From Rhodococcus oryzae (lineage in GTDB: Bacteria; Actinomycetota; Actinomycetes; Mycobacteriales; Mycobacteriaceae): a DNA stretch of 64,000 nucleotides. This document shows positions 1 through 8,548 of this stretch, piece after piece. Every line of letters begins with the position of its first letter. Positions within the stretch are counted from its first letter, which is position 1. Location of the stretch: the NCBI RefSeq assembly GCF_005049235.1, contig NZ_SUMD01000005.1, forward strand, positions 396,467 to 460,466, written 5' to 3'. The notes beneath the pieces are model-generated. The model did not search any database, was not told the DNA's origin, and saw only the letters and a program-made list of their open reading frames with translations. The translations under genes and the position numbers were made by a program.

Positions 1-723
1 CAGACGGAACGCATGGGCCAGGTAGCGCGCGATCTCGAGCGCGCCGAGCACCGGCGTCCTACGGGCCGGGATCCGGCCACCGCCGTCGGCCACACTGACC
101 GCGTCGTCGGCGAGCAGTCGGATCAGCGGGTCGGTGTCGCCGCTGAGGACCGCCGTGAGGAATTCTTCGACGATCCGCTGCGCGGCGGCCGCGTCGACCG
201 TGGTGCGAGAACTCCCGGTGACGTGCTGCTTGGCCCGCCGGTAGATCTGCTGACAGTTCGACTCGCTGAGGTCGAGGATCTCGGCGATCTCGCGGTGGGA
301 GTGACCGAACGCCTCGCGAAGCACGTAGACCACGCGCTCGTTGGGCGAGAGCCGCTCCATGAGCAGGAGCATCGCGAGGGAGACCGACTCGCGCTGCTCG
401 GCGGTGTCGGCCGGACCGAGCATCCGGTCTCCACCCAGCACCGGCTCCGGAAGCCACTGTCCCACATAGGTTTCCCGCCTGGCCCTGGCCGAGGTGAGCT
501 GATTCAGACAGAGATTGGTGAGCACCTTCGTCAGCCACGCCTCGGGCACCTCGATCCGGTCCCGGTCCGCCGCGTGCCAGCGCAGGTAAGCGTCCTGCAC
601 CGCGTCCTCGGCATCACCTGCCGACCCGAGCAGCCGGTAGGCGATCGCCTCCAGGCGACCCCGGGAGGCCTCGAACAAATCGGCCTCGTCGGCACTGAGT
701 GTCATCGCCCCATGGTCGGCCAT
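1..723 (-). CDS. ECF41/SigJ-type RNA polymerase sigma factor (3' end cut by window edge)
   Basis: The open frame runs off the left edge, so only the N-terminal part (about 240 residues) is visible. Region 2 is recognisable (LEAIAYRLLGSAGDAEDAVQ), followed by region 4 with a helix-turn-helix ending SHREIAEILDLSESNCQQIY. Two signatures of the ECF41 family are present: WLPEP in the linker and DGGGR at the start of a C-terminal SnoaL-like extension. In ECF41 proteins this extension modulates activity in place of a classical anti-sigma factor. The start is uncertain: ATG at 723 is in frame with a second ATG at 705, and neither has a strong ribosome site. The gene diverges from the acyl-CoA synthetase. 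Confidence 0.85.
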   Translation of the reverse strand, partial: MADHGAMTLSADEADLFEASRGRLEAIAYRLLGSAGDAEDAVQDAYLRWHAADRDRIEVPEAWLTKVLTNLCLNQLTSARARRETYVGQWLPEPVLGGDRMLGPADTAEQRESVSLAMLLLMERLSPNERVVYVLREAFGHSHREIAEILDLSESNCQQIYRRAKQHVTGSSRTTVDAAAAQRIVEEFLTAVLSGDTDPLIRLLADDAVSVADGGGRIPARRTPVLGALEIARYLAHAFRL

Positions 724-865
724 GCGCGCGGGCGATGTCCACCCACAGCCACCGACACGAGCGGTCGGGTACCCATTGGCACGATCCTTACCGCCGAGTA
801 AGTTACCGGGGGGCTGTGGCCGTCGCCGCAGCGGAATACCCCGCGTGAGTGAGGACACCGCCGAG

Positions 866-2575
866 ATGCCGAGCGTTACCGGAGCAACCGACCTACTCAA
901 GGGACTCGTCCCCGTCACCAAGGCGGGCATCGTCGGACCGATGGGCCCGAGCAGGCTCGCCGGCGTCGTCTCCGCCTGGTACCAGTGGGACTTCACCGCG
1001 GGGGGCCTGCTCGCGGTGGCCGCGCGCCGCGACGGCGACCGGATCGCCGTCATCGACGACCGCGGGCCGATCAGCTACCGGCGCCTCAACGCGGACGCCC
1101 GCGCGCTCGCCGGCGCGCTATACGAGCGAGGGCTACGTGAACGCGGGCGGATCGGCATCCTGGCCCGCAACCACCGCGGCTTCCTGATCGCGATGGGCGC
1201 GTCCGCCCGGCTCGGCACCGACCTGGTGCTGCTGAACACCGGGGCCTCGACCACCCAGCTCGCAGAAGTGCTCGCGGAACAGAAGATCGACTGGCTGCTG
1301 GTCGATTCCGAATTCACCCCGTTGCTGACGGACACGGCCCCCAGCGTCGCGGTCTTCGCCGACGCGGAGCCTGCGGAGCGTCCAAACTGCGCCGACGCGG
1401 AGCCTGCGGAGCGTCCAAACTGCGCCGACGCGGAGCCTGCGGAGACTGCGGAAGTTTCCGCAGACGCGGACCGGGTGCGCTTCGAGGACCTGCTCGCGGG
1501 CGGGCGGCGGACCACCGCGCCGCTGGCTCGCCGTCCGAGGCGCGGCCGGATCGTCGTCCTCACCTCCGGCACGACGGGCACCCCCAAGGGCGCCAACCGG
1601 CCGGAACCGCGCAGCTGGATGCCCGCGTCCGCCCTGCTCTCCCGACTGCCCCTGCGCAGCGCCGAGACCACCGTCGTCGCCTCGCCGATCTTTCACACCT
1701 GGGGCCTGGCCGCCGCCCAGGTCGGACTGGCCCTGCGCTCGACGATGGTGCTCGCCCGCCGATTCGACCCAGCCGCCACCGTGACCCAGATCGCCGAGCA
1801 CCGGGCCACCGCGCTGTGGGTGGTGCCGACGATGTTGCAGCGGATCACCGACCTGCCCGCCGGTGATCGGGACGTCGATCTCTCCACGCTGCGGGTGATC
1901 GCGGCCAGCGGCTCGGCGATCCCGACCGGGGTGGTGCACAAGACCTTCGAGGTGTTCGGGTCCGTGCTGTACAACTTCTACGGCTCAACGGAGGTGAGCT
2001 GGGCGTCGATCGCGCAGCCGCACGAGCTGCGTGCGCACCCCACCACCGCCGGCCGTCCCCCGCTCGGGACCGTCGTGCGGATCCTCGACGATCGCGGCCA
2101 CGAGGTGCCGCACGGCACCGTCGGCCGTGTCTTCGTCGGCAACGGAATGCTGTTCGAGGGCTACACCCGCAGCGGGAGCGAGAAGGAGATCAGCGGCGGG
2201 CTGATGTCCACCGGCGACCTGGGGCACTTCGACCCGACCGGCCTGCTGTTCCTCGACGGGCGCAGCGACGACATGATCGTCTCGGGCGGCGAGAACGTCT
2301 ACCCGCGAGAGGTCGAGAACCTGCTCAGCGAGCTGTCCGGGGTGCTGGAGAACGCCGTCGTCGGCATCGACGATCCGGAGTTCGGCGCGCGGCTGGCCGC
2401 CTACGTGGTGCGCACCGACGACCCCGACGGCGCGGGCCTGACGGAGGATGGGATCAAGTCGCACGTGAAGGCGCACCTCGCCCGGCACTGCGTCCCTCGC
2501 GAGGTCGCGTTCCTCGACGAACTCCCCCGCAATCCGGCGGGCAAGGTGGTTCCCCGCCTGCTCCCGAAGGCCTAG
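866..2575 (+). CDS. Acyl-CoA synthetase (AMP-binding, FadD family)
   Basis: ANL-superfamily adenylating enzyme that activates a fatty acid to acyl-AMP and then acyl-CoA. The phosphate-binding loop TSGTTGTPKGA, the FYGSTEVSW motif, the TGDLG and GRSDDMIVSGGENVYP motifs and the C-terminal catalytic lysine motif PAGKVVP are all present in order. I chose ATG 866 because GAGGA lies ten bases upstream; GTG 845 is an in-frame alternative. It sits next to the HerA-like ATPase in a region resembling the M. tuberculosis fadD35 neighbourhood; orthology is inference. Unusual: an in-frame 33-bp tandem repeat inserts an Ala/Glu/Pro-rich stretch into the N-terminal domain, before the phosphate loop. The substrate chain length cannot be read from sequence. 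Confidence 0.92.
   Translation: MPSVTGATDLLKGLVPVTKAGIVGPMGPSRLAGVVSAWYQWDFTAGGLLAVAARRDGDRIAVIDDRGPISYRRLNADARALAGALYERGLRERGRIGILARNHRGFLIAMGASARLGTDLVLLNTGASTTQLAEVLAEQKIDWLLVDSEFTPLLTDTAPSVAVFADAEPAERPNCADAEPAERPNCADAEPAETAEVSADADRVRFEDLLAGGRRTTAPLARRPRRGRIVVLTSGTTGTPKGANRPEPRSWMPASALLSRLPLRSAETTVVASPIFHTWGLAAAQVGLALRSTMVLARRFDPAATVTQIAEHRATALWVVPTMLQRITDLPAGDRDVDLSTLRVIAASGSAIPTGVVHKTFEVFGSVLYNFYGSTEVSWASIAQPHELRAHPTTAGRPPLGTVVRILDDRGHEVPHGTVGRVFVGNGMLFEGYTRSGSEKEISGGLMSTGDLGHFDPTGLLFLDGRSDDMIVSGGENVYPREVENLLSELSGVLENAVVGIDDPEFGARLAAYVVRTDDPDGAGLTEDGIKSHVKAHLARHCVPREVAFLDELPRNPAGKVVPRLLPKA
1358..1446 (+). repeat. 33-bp in-frame tandem repeat (about 2.7 copies) inside acyl-CoA synthetase
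   Basis: Two identical 33-base units (1358-1390, 1391-1423) are followed by a partial third copy. Each encodes ADAEPAERPNC. The unit length is a multiple of three, so reading frame is kept. Just after the array, TGCGGAA and TTCCGCA form inverted arms separated by two bases (about 1446-1461). Confidence 0.95.
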
Positions 2576-2587
2576 GCGGCTCCGCCG

Positions 2588-2633
2588 CCTGTGCGCGGTT
2601 GACGAGTCCAGGGACTCGTCAACCGCGCACAGG
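2588..2633. terminator. Perfect 22-bp-arm palindrome between convergent genes, likely bidirectional terminator
   Basis: Two perfect 22-base arms (left arm begins CCTGTGCGCGGTTGACG) flank a two-base spacer. The element sits exactly between the convergent acyl-CoA synthetase and HerA-like ATPase genes. There is no clear T-tract. The outer stem and its flanks recur at 55948-55999, so it belongs to a repeat family. Confidence 0.8.
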
Positions 2634-2637
2634 TGCG

Positions 2638-4512
2638 TCAGCGCTTGCGGCGGCGGCCGGTGCCGAAGATCGAGCGCGAGATCTCGCGTCCGGCGACGGT
2701 GGCTGCCGACCGCAGGAAGCTCTTGACCGCGCTGTTCTCCATGATCCGCTCCACGGCGCTCGGCTCGTCCGGCGGCGGGGGCGGCAGGTCCGGCAGATCC
2801 GGCAGGGCGGGCGGCAGGTCGATGCCGTCCGCGTTCGGCGCCCCGGACACGCTGGCCGTCAGCTTCTCGTAGGCCGATTCCCGGTCGATGGTCTGGCCGT
2901 ACTTCGCGTGCAGCGGGCTGGCCGCGGCCGCCGCCCTGATCGCCGGCTCACCGATGGTGTCCATCAGCGACCGCGGCGGCGGGATCTTCGCCCACGCCAC
3001 CGGCGTCGGCGCGCCCTTCTCGGACAGCACGGTCACCACCGCCTCACCGATGCCGAGCGAGGTCAGCGCCTTCTCCAGGTCGTAATGCTCCGTCTTCGGG
3101 TAGGTGCGAACCGTCTTGTTCAGCGCCTTCTGATCGTCCGGGGTGAACGCACGCAGGGCGTGCTGGATCCGGGCACCGAGCTGTGAGAGCACGTTGTTGG
3201 GAACGTCCGTTGGCAGCTGGGTGCAGAAGAACACACCGACGCCCTTCGAGCGGATCAGCTTGACGGTCTGCTCCACCTGCTGCAGGAACGCCTTCGACGC
3301 GTCCGTGAACAGCAGGTGCGCCTCGTCGAAGATGAAGACCAGCTTCGGCTTGTCCACGTCGCCGACCTCGGGCAGCGTCTGGAACAGATCGGCGAGCACC
3401 CACATCAGGAAGGTGGAGAACATCACCGGGCGGGCCGCCTGCGCGCCCAGCTCGAACAGCGTGATGATGCCCTTGCCGTCCGGCCCGACCCGCAGCAGAT
3501 CCTCGGTCTCCAGCTCCGGCTCGCCGAAGAAGGTGTCGCCGCCGCCCGCCTCCAGGTTGACCAGCGCGCGCAGGATCACGCCCGCGGTGGCCGAGGAGAC
3601 ACCGCCGATGCCCTTGAGGTCGGCCTTGCCCTCGTCGGAGGTCAGGTGCGCGATGACCGAGCGCAGGTCCTTGAGGTCGAGCAGCGCGAGGCCCTGGGTG
3701 TCCGCCCAGTGGAAGATCAACCCGAGCGTGGACTCCTGGGTTTCGTTGAGCCCCAACACCTTGCTCAGCAGGATCGGCCCGAAGCTGGTGATGCTCGCGC
3801 GCACCGGGATGCCGATGCCCTCGGTGCCGAGCGAGAGGAACTCGACAGGGAACCCCGTCGGTACCCAGTCGGTGATGCCGGTCGAGACGGCCCGCGCGAC
3901 CATCTTCTCGCTCGACTCGCCTGGCGCGGAGAGCCCGGATACGTCGCCCTTGACGTCGGCCATCACCACGGGCACGCCGGCGGCCGAGAGCTGCTCGCAG
4001 ATGCCCTGCAACGTCTTCGTCTTGCCGGTGCCGGTCGCGCCCGCGACCAGTCCGTGGCGGTTGATCGTGGCGAGCGGGATCCGTACGCGCGCAGCGGGAT
4101 CCACGACACCGTCGACGATCACCGTGCCCAGCTCCAGCGCCGCGCCCTCGAACGCGTAGCCCGCGGCGATCTCCTGCGCGGCCGGGCTCGGAGCGGCGGC
4201 GGTCTCGACCGGGGCGGGGACGGCCTCGGCGGGAGCCGCTGCGGCGGGAGCCGCTGCGGCGGGCGTGGCTTCGGCCGCAGCAGCGGTGGCGGGAGCGGCG
4301 TCGACCGGGGCAGGCTTGGCCGGGGTCTTCGCCGCCTGGACCCGCGCTGCCTCCGCTGCGGCCTGCTCCGCGGCCTCTGCCGCCGCGAGCGCCTCCGCGG
4401 CCACGCGGGCGGCCTCTTCGGCAGCGGCCTTGGCGGCCTTGGCCTTCTCCTCGAGCGATACCGAGTCCACCTGTGGAGCGGATTCACCGGATGAGGTTGG
4501 ATCCACCGTCAT
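2638..4512 (-). CDS. HerA-type ATPase (DUF853/YjgR-like), Rv2510c-like
   Basis: A 624-residue P-loop ATPase of the HerA/FtsK superfamily. The first ~110 residues are a low-complexity Ala/Glu/Lys then Ala/Pro tail, predicted coiled-coil turning into a disordered linker. The catalytic domain follows, with Walker A GATGTGKTKT near residue 157 and Walker B VFIFDEAH near residue 396. The DUF853 family is linked to DNA translocation or pumping but its exact role is not established. It diverges from orn, and the same pair occurs in M. tuberculosis (Rv2510c/Rv2511). ATG 4512 is the first methionine of the conserved frame. A Pro-rich patch lies near the C-terminus. Confidence 0.85.
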   Translation of the reverse strand: MTVDPTSSGESAPQVDSVSLEEKAKAAKAAAEEAARVAAEALAAAEAAEQAAAEAARVQAAKTPAKPAPVDAAPATAAAAEATPAAAAPAAAAPAEAVPAPVETAAAPSPAAQEIAAGYAFEGAALELGTVIVDGVVDPAARVRIPLATINRHGLVAGATGTGKTKTLQGICEQLSAAGVPVVMADVKGDVSGLSAPGESSEKMVARAVSTGITDWVPTGFPVEFLSLGTEGIGIPVRASITSFGPILLSKVLGLNETQESTLGLIFHWADTQGLALLDLKDLRSVIAHLTSDEGKADLKGIGGVSSATAGVILRALVNLEAGGGDTFFGEPELETEDLLRVGPDGKGIITLFELGAQAARPVMFSTFLMWVLADLFQTLPEVGDVDKPKLVFIFDEAHLLFTDASKAFLQQVEQTVKLIRSKGVGVFFCTQLPTDVPNNVLSQLGARIQHALRAFTPDDQKALNKTVRTYPKTEHYDLEKALTSLGIGEAVVTVLSEKGAPTPVAWAKIPPPRSLMDTIGEPAIRAAAAASPLHAKYGQTIDRESAYEKLTASVSGAPNADGIDLPPALPDLPDLPPPPPDEPSAVERIMENSAVKSFLRSAATVAGREISRSIFGTGRRRKR

Positions 4513-4629
4513 TCATGCCCTCCTCGGAGCGACAACGTCTGCGAATGTGTCCGCCGCCGCCCAGCCGACCGGGCCCGCGAAGCGACCAGTTGACCTTAAC
4601 CCGGTCTTCGGCTGACTACTGTGTTCCTG

Positions 4630-5229
4630 GTGCAGGACAAACTTGTGTGGATCGATTGCGAAATGACCGGACTGCGGCTCGGCACCGACAAGCTGATCGA
4701 GGTGGCCGCGCTGGTCACCGACAGCGATCTGAATGTGCTCGGAGAAGGCGTGGACATCGTCATCCACGCCGACGACGCCGCGCTGGCCGACATGCCCGAC
4801 GTCGTCAAGAGGATGCACGAGCGCTCCGGACTGACCGAGGAGGTGCGCCGGTCGACGGTGACGCTCGAGGAGGCCGAGCAGCAGGTGCTCGCCTACATCC
4901 GCGAGCACATCCCCGCCGCGGGCACCGCCCCCCTGGCGGGCAACTCGATCGCCACCGACCGCGGCTTCCTCGCCAGGGACATGCCCGCACTCGACGAATA
5001 CCTGCACTACCGGATGATCGACGTCAGCTCGATCAAGGAGCTGTGCCGCCGCTGGTATCCCCGGATCTACTTCGGCCAGCCGGAGAAGGGGCTCGCGCAC
5101 CGGGCGCTGGCGGACATCCAGGAATCCATCCGCGAACTCAAGTACTACCGACGGACCGCATTCGTCGCGGAGCCCGGTCCCACCACCGACGACATCGCCG
5201 CGGTCGTCGAGGATCTGGTCGCCGAATAG
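4630..5229 (+). CDS. orn: Oligoribonuclease
   Basis: DEDDh-family 3'-5' exoribonuclease that degrades 2-5 nt RNAs and linear cyclic-di-GMP products to mononucleotides in the cytoplasm. The first acidic motif, WIDCEMTGL, is at the extreme N-terminus. The conserved blocks [15 protein letters not shown] and [19 protein letters not shown] follow, and the terminal HRALADI motif carries the catalytic His and Asp. The length of 199 residues is typical. I chose GTG 4630 because known actinobacterial Orn proteins start MQD; GTG 4621 would add three residues. It is divergent from the HerA-like ATPase and upstream of tRNA-His, as in mycobacteria. Confidence 0.95.
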   Translation: MQDKLVWIDCEMTGLRLGTDKLIEVAALVTDSDLNVLGEGVDIVIHADDAALADMPDVVKRMHERSGLTEEVRRSTVTLEEAEQQVLAYIREHIPAAGTAPLAGNSIATDRGFLARDMPALDEYLHYRMIDVSSIKELCRRWYPRIYFGQPEKGLAHRALADIQESIRELKYYRRTAFVAEPGPTTDDIAAVVEDLVAE

Positions 5230-5236
5230 ATATCGA

Positions 5237-5267
5237 TTGGCATTCCGGCGACGAGTCAGGCTAATAT
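5237..5267 (+). promoter_or_regulatory. Predicted promoter of tRNA-His
   Basis: TTGGCA at 5237-5242 and TAATAT at 5262-5267, spaced 19 bases, resemble a housekeeping-sigma promoter about 50 bases before the tRNA. The match is by eye only. Confidence 0.5.
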
Positions 5268-5317
5268 CGTGCACGCCGATACGGAGCAGCCCGCGAGGGT
5301 GAAACCATGCCGGCAAT

Positions 5318-5391
5318 GGTGACTGTAGTTCAGTTGGTAGAGCACCAGGTTGTGATCCTGGCTGTCGCGGGTTCGAGTCCCGTCAGTCACC
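5318..5391 (+). tRNA. tRNA-His (GTG anticodon)
   Basis: The acceptor stem GTGACTG/CAGTCAC, the D-arm, the anticodon loop TTGTGAT with anticodon GTG, and the GGTTCGAGTCC T-arm are all present. The extra G at 5318 matches the -1 G typical of tRNA-His. CCA is not encoded. Confidence 0.97.
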
Positions 5392-5395
5392 CGAA

Positions 5396-5433
5396 GAGAA
5401 AGCCCCCCCGACTCCGGTCGGGGGGGCTTTCTC
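5396..5433 (+). terminator. Rho-independent terminator after tRNA-His
   Basis: A long GC hairpin (arms starting GAGAAAGCCCCCCCGAC) begins four bases after the tRNA. The CTTTCTC end of the stem supplies a short pyrimidine run. Confidence 0.85.
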
Positions 5434-5490
5434 CGTTTCCGGGGCAGGCAACGGCCCCTGCGACCCGGCACACCGGTCCGTACAACGCGA

Positions 5491-5524
5491 AGGGCCCCGC
5501 ACCCTGTTGTGGGTGCGGGGCCCT
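5491..5524 (-). terminator. Hairpin terminator downstream of ldtB
   Basis: Arms AGGGCCCCGCACCC and GGGTGCGGGGCCCT flank a six-base loop, 17 bases past the ldtB stop on the minus strand. There is no strong T-tract; it may act from both sides. Confidence 0.7.
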
Positions 5525-5540
5525 CGCTACGGCCGCGAGA

Positions 5541-6755
5541 TCAGGCGTTGCCGGCCTTCCAGGTCGCCCACGGGATGTTCCAGTCACCGAGTCCGTCGGT
5601 GCCGGACAGCGTGCCGCCCACCGTGTTCTTCACGATCGTCAGGTCGCCGCGCTTGGTGTTCTCGAACACCCACCGCGCGTTGGCCGGGCTCAGGTTCAGG
5701 CAGCCGTGGCTGACGTTGGCCGAGCCCTGGTCCCCCACCGACCACGGCGCGGAGTGGAAGAAGATGCCGCTGTAGGACATTCGGGTCGCGTAGTCCACGG
5801 GGGTCTTGTAGCCCTGCGGGGAGTTCACCGGGACGCCGTACGTGGACGAGTCCATGATCAGGTGCTCGAAACGGTCGCCGATGATGTAGACACCGTTGTC
5901 GGTGGGCGAGCTGTCCTTGCCCATCGACGTCGGCATCGTCATGACCACCTGGCCGTTGCGCTCGAACGTGACCTGCTTGGTGTTGTCGTCGGCGTACGCG
6001 ATCATCGAGTCGCCGATCCGGAACTCACGGTGCTCGTTCGCCTGGCCGAACAGGGTGCCGCCGAGGTTGCGGCCGAAGACGTTGACGTCCACCGTCACCG
6101 CGGTGCCAGGGGCCCAGTAGTTCTCGGGACGCCAGCGCACCTCGCGGTCGTTGACCCAGTAGAAGGCGCCAGGCACCGGCGGGTTGGTGACGACGGTGAT
6201 GGCGTCCTGCGCGGCCTGGCGGTCGGGGATCGACTCGTCGAACTGCACCGCGACGGGCTGGCCGATCCCGACGACGTCCCCGTCCCCCGGCATCACATAC
6301 GGCTTGGTGAGGTTGCCGGGCGAGCTGGTGGTGAAGCTCGACACCGTCGTGCTCGCACCGCCAAGCCCGAAGGCGTCGGCCTCCAGACGGTATTCGCCGT
6401 TGTACTTGAGCGGCTGCGTGTTCACCCAGGACTGACCGTCCGGGGCGATGGCGCCTGCCACGGGGTCGCCGGACGCGTCGAGCAGCGTCACCTTCGACAG
6501 CTTGCCGTCCGCGACCCGGACCGCGACGGGGTCGCCGGGCGAGTGCCCGACCGCGCCGTCCGCCACGACCGACGTCACCTTCGGCTTGATCAACTCGAAC
6601 ACCGGGTTCAGGTCGATGGCCGCCTGTGCGGGCGCCGCCTCGGCATCCTCACCGAACTGCACCGTGCACCCTGTCGCCACGAGCATCGCCGCCGCCGCGA
6701 GAGCCACCGCACTCAGCGTTCCCCGTATGGTCGCCACCCTGATCCCCACCCTCAT
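5541..6755 (-). CDS. ldtB: L,D-transpeptidase lipoprotein (LdtB/LdtMt2 type)
   Basis: Makes 3-3 (meso-DAP to meso-DAP) cross-links in peptidoglycan, the carbapenem-sensitive route typical of mycolic-acid bacteria. The 404-residue protein has a hydrophobic N-terminal signal ending in lipobox VATGC, so it is probably membrane-anchored and extracytoplasmic. Two immunoglobulin-like domains follow (about 45-245), then a YkuD catalytic domain with the active-site motif SHGCLNLSP (Cys near 351). The C-terminal block GLGDWNIPW matches M. tuberculosis LdtMt2. ATG 6755 gives a compact signal peptide; the frame extends upstream without signal-like content. Its tRNA-Lys neighbour is also conserved. Confidence 0.93.
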   Translation of the reverse strand: MRVGIRVATIRGTLSAVALAAAAMLVATGCTVQFGEDAEAAPAQAAIDLNPVFELIKPKVTSVVADGAVGHSPGDPVAVRVADGKLSKVTLLDASGDPVAGAIAPDGQSWVNTQPLKYNGEYRLEADAFGLGGASTTVSSFTTSSPGNLTKPYVMPGDGDVVGIGQPVAVQFDESIPDRQAAQDAITVVTNPPVPGAFYWVNDREVRWRPENYWAPGTAVTVDVNVFGRNLGGTLFGQANEHREFRIGDSMIAYADDNTKQVTFERNGQVVMTMPTSMGKDSSPTDNGVYIIGDRFEHLIMDSSTYGVPVNSPQGYKTPVDYATRMSYSGIFFHSAPWSVGDQGSANVSHGCLNLSPANARWVFENTKRGDLTIVKNTVGGTLSGTDGLGDWNIPWATWKAGNA

Positions 6756-6975
6756 GTACTCGAAGCCACTACACACACCATCCACAACCGGCCGCCACAG
6801 GGCGCACACCGGACGCGCAGAGCTGTGAACTGCCATGATGCCAGGCTCGGCGCCATGCCAGCCAACAGCGTCCCGGCCGACCCAATAACGTTCACATTCC
6901 AATCGCCGCCCGGGCCGCGAGCGTTACCCCGTACAGGCCCCTGACCAGCCCGTCGAGTGCCGATGGGGGGCTGAT

Positions 6976-7005
6976 TTGCATTCGCTCGGATCGCTCGTCT
7001 AATGT
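6976..7005 (+). promoter_or_regulatory. Predicted promoter of tRNA-Lys
   Basis: TTGCAT at 6976-6981 and TAATGT at 7000-7005, separated by 18 bases, lie about 48 bases before the tRNA. The rest of the roughly 300-base ldtB/tRNA-Lys intergenic region shows no gene. Confidence 0.5.
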
Positions 7006-7052
7006 TCTCCACGTCGCAGAGAGCGGGGCGCGAGTCCCGAGCGAGTGACAAT

Positions 7053-7125
7053 GCGCCTATAGCTCAGTTGGTAGAGCAAGTGACTCTTAATCACTGGGTC
7101 CGGGGTTCGAGTCCCTGTGGGCGCA
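7053..7125 (+). tRNA. tRNA-Lys (CTT anticodon)
   Basis: Acceptor GCGCCTA pairs with TGGGCGC, with one G:U pair. The anticodon loop CTCTTAA carries CTT, and the T-arm is GGTTCGAGTCC. CCA is not encoded. Confidence 0.97.
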
Positions 7126-7130
7126 CACGA

Positions 7131-7164
7131 GAAGGCCCCGACCGTCACGGTCGGGGCCTTCTTT
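7131..7164 (+). terminator. Rho-independent terminator after tRNA-Lys
   Basis: Arms GAAGGCCCCGACCG and CGGTCGGGGCCTTC flank a three-base loop and are followed by TTTG. It starts six bases past the tRNA. Confidence 0.85.
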
Positions 7165-7217
7165 GTCGTTGCAGAGTTCGACATCGTTGCGTGGGAGGGC
7201 CGCACGGGGCTCGGTCC

Positions 7218-7703
7218 TCAGTTCGCGAAGTGCCGTCCCAACTTTCGGTGCCGGTGCGCGAAGAACCGGCCGATCACCCGCTCCAGCAGCCCGGGCAGCC
7301 CGGGGACGGCTGCGATCGGACCCCGCGGCTCGAAACGCACCCGGTCGTGCACGAGGGTCCGTCGCGCGCCGTCGGCGGTCAGGGTCCGCTCGTGCTCCCA
7401 TGTCCGCATCGAGGCCATCGTCGAGCGCTCGAGGAACCGGTGGCCCGGCTCCAGTTCGGCGAGCATCAGGTCGTCATGGTCGAACGGGACGATGCCGAAC
7501 AGGTACAGCCGGCATCGTCCGACCTTGCGGCCGACCTCCACGGTGTCCACCGTCAGCCCCCGCGCGCCCCTGGGCATCGCCATCCGCAGCAGCGGCATCA
7601 TCTCGTCGTTGATGCCCCGCGGGGTGACGATCCGCGCCCAGACGGCCTCGCGCGGCGCCTCGACGACCGAGGTCCGCTCGAAGGTGCGGAATCGGGTGGA
7701 CAC
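7218..7703 (-). CDS. SRPBCC (START/Bet v1-like) family protein
   Basis: A 161-residue single-domain protein. The N-terminal strand FERTSVVEAPREAVWARI is typical of the SRPBCC fold, which forms a deep hydrophobic cavity for lipids or other small molecules. The usual C-terminal helix (GLLERVIGRFFAHRHRKL) is present. The ligand is unknown. The start is a GTG at 7703, six bases past the stop of the DUF3618 gene upstream, so the two probably form an operon. The position between tRNA-Lys and bcp corresponds to a conserved mycobacterial locus. Confidence 0.8.
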   Translation of the reverse strand: MSTRFRTFERTSVVEAPREAVWARIVTPRGINDEMMPLLRMAMPRGARGLTVDTVEVGRKVGRCRLYLFGIVPFDHDDLMLAELEPGHRFLERSTMASMRTWEHERTLTADGARRTLVHDRVRFEPRGPIAAVPGLPGLLERVIGRFFAHRHRKLGRHFAN

Positions 7704-7711
7704 CGCGTCGA

Positions 7712-7954
7712 TCAGCGGAAGATCTTGCGCAGCACCAGTACCGCGACCAAGGCGCCCGCGCCGATCAGGGCGAACTTGACCGGCGGCTCGTTGACCTTGG
7801 CGACCAGGCCGGCCTTGGCGTTCTCGACCAGTCGCTTCGGGTTGGTGCGGACGCTCAGTTCGTCGAGCGTGCTGGCGAGCTGGTTGCGCGCCTGCTCGAT
7901 GTCGCGCTCGATGCTCTCGGTGTCCCTGGGCACGTGGATCCCACTTTCTCTCAT
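7712..7954 (-). CDS. DUF3618 small membrane protein
   Basis: An 80-residue protein with the DUF3618 signature: an N-terminal amphipathic helix (IERDIEQARNQLASTLDEL) followed by one C-terminal membrane helix (FALIGAGALVAVLVL) and a basic tail. ATG 7954 was chosen because the conserved domain begins right after it; the longer open frame overlaps the divergent bcp gene. Its M. tuberculosis counterpart, Rv2520c, lies in the same place next to bcp. Function is unknown; such proteins are often linked to envelope stress. Confidence 0.85.
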   Translation of the reverse strand: MRESGIHVPRDTESIERDIEQARNQLASTLDELSVRTNPKRLVENAKAGLVAKVNEPPVKFALIGAGALVAVLVLRKIFR

Positions 7955-8060
7955 CGTCGATCTTGCTTGGTCATGACCGTACCGGTGCGGCGCGCGTGGG
8001 CGCAGGGAGGAACCGCCGAGGTCCGGTGTCACGGCCGGGGGTGCCAGTAACCTGGTCGGC

Positions 8061-8534
8061 GTGACCGAGAACATCAGACTCGCCGCCGGGGACACCGCGC
8101 CCGGCTTCACCCTGCCCGACGCCGACGGCAAGGAGGTCTCGCTCGCCGACTACCGCGGACGCAAGGTGATCGTGTACTTCTACCCGGCGGCCAGCACCCC
8201 GGGCTGCACCAAGCAGGCCTGCGACTTCCGCGACAACCTGGCCGAGCTGAACGGCGCTGGCCTGGACGTCGTCGGCATCTCCCCCGACAAGCCCGCGAAG
8301 CTGGCCAAGTTCCGCGACAACGAGGAGCTCACCTTCCCGTTGCTGTCGGATCCGGAGCGCGAGACGCTCAAGGCCTGGGGCGCGTTCGGCGAGAAGACCA
8401 TGTACGGCAAGACCGTGCAGGGCGTGATCCGCTCCACCTTCCTGGTCGACGAGCAGGGCAAGATCGAGGTGGCCCAGTACAACGTCCGGGCCACCGGTCA
8501 CGTCGCCAAGCTGCGCCGCGACCTGTCCGTCTGA
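8061..8534 (+). CDS. bcp: Thioredoxin-dependent thiol peroxidase (bacterioferritin comigratory protein)
   Basis: Peroxiredoxin of the BCP/PrxQ class that reduces hydrogen peroxide and organic hydroperoxides using thioredoxin. It is 157 residues long with the thioredoxin fold. The peroxidatic Cys is at about 49 in STPGCTKQAC and the resolving Cys five residues later, which gives an atypical 2-Cys mechanism. The start is GTG at 8061. It is divergent from the DUF3618 gene and convergent with the M20 peptidase, the same set seen around M. tuberculosis bcp (Rv2520c-Rv2522c). Confidence 0.95.
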   Translation: MTENIRLAAGDTAPGFTLPDADGKEVSLADYRGRKVIVYFYPAASTPGCTKQACDFRDNLAELNGAGLDVVGISPDKPAKLAKFRDNEELTFPLLSDPERETLKAWGAFGEKTMYGKTVQGVIRSTFLVDEQGKIEVAQYNVRATGHVAKLRRDLSV

Positions 8535-8548
8535 GCCCGACCCCGCAG

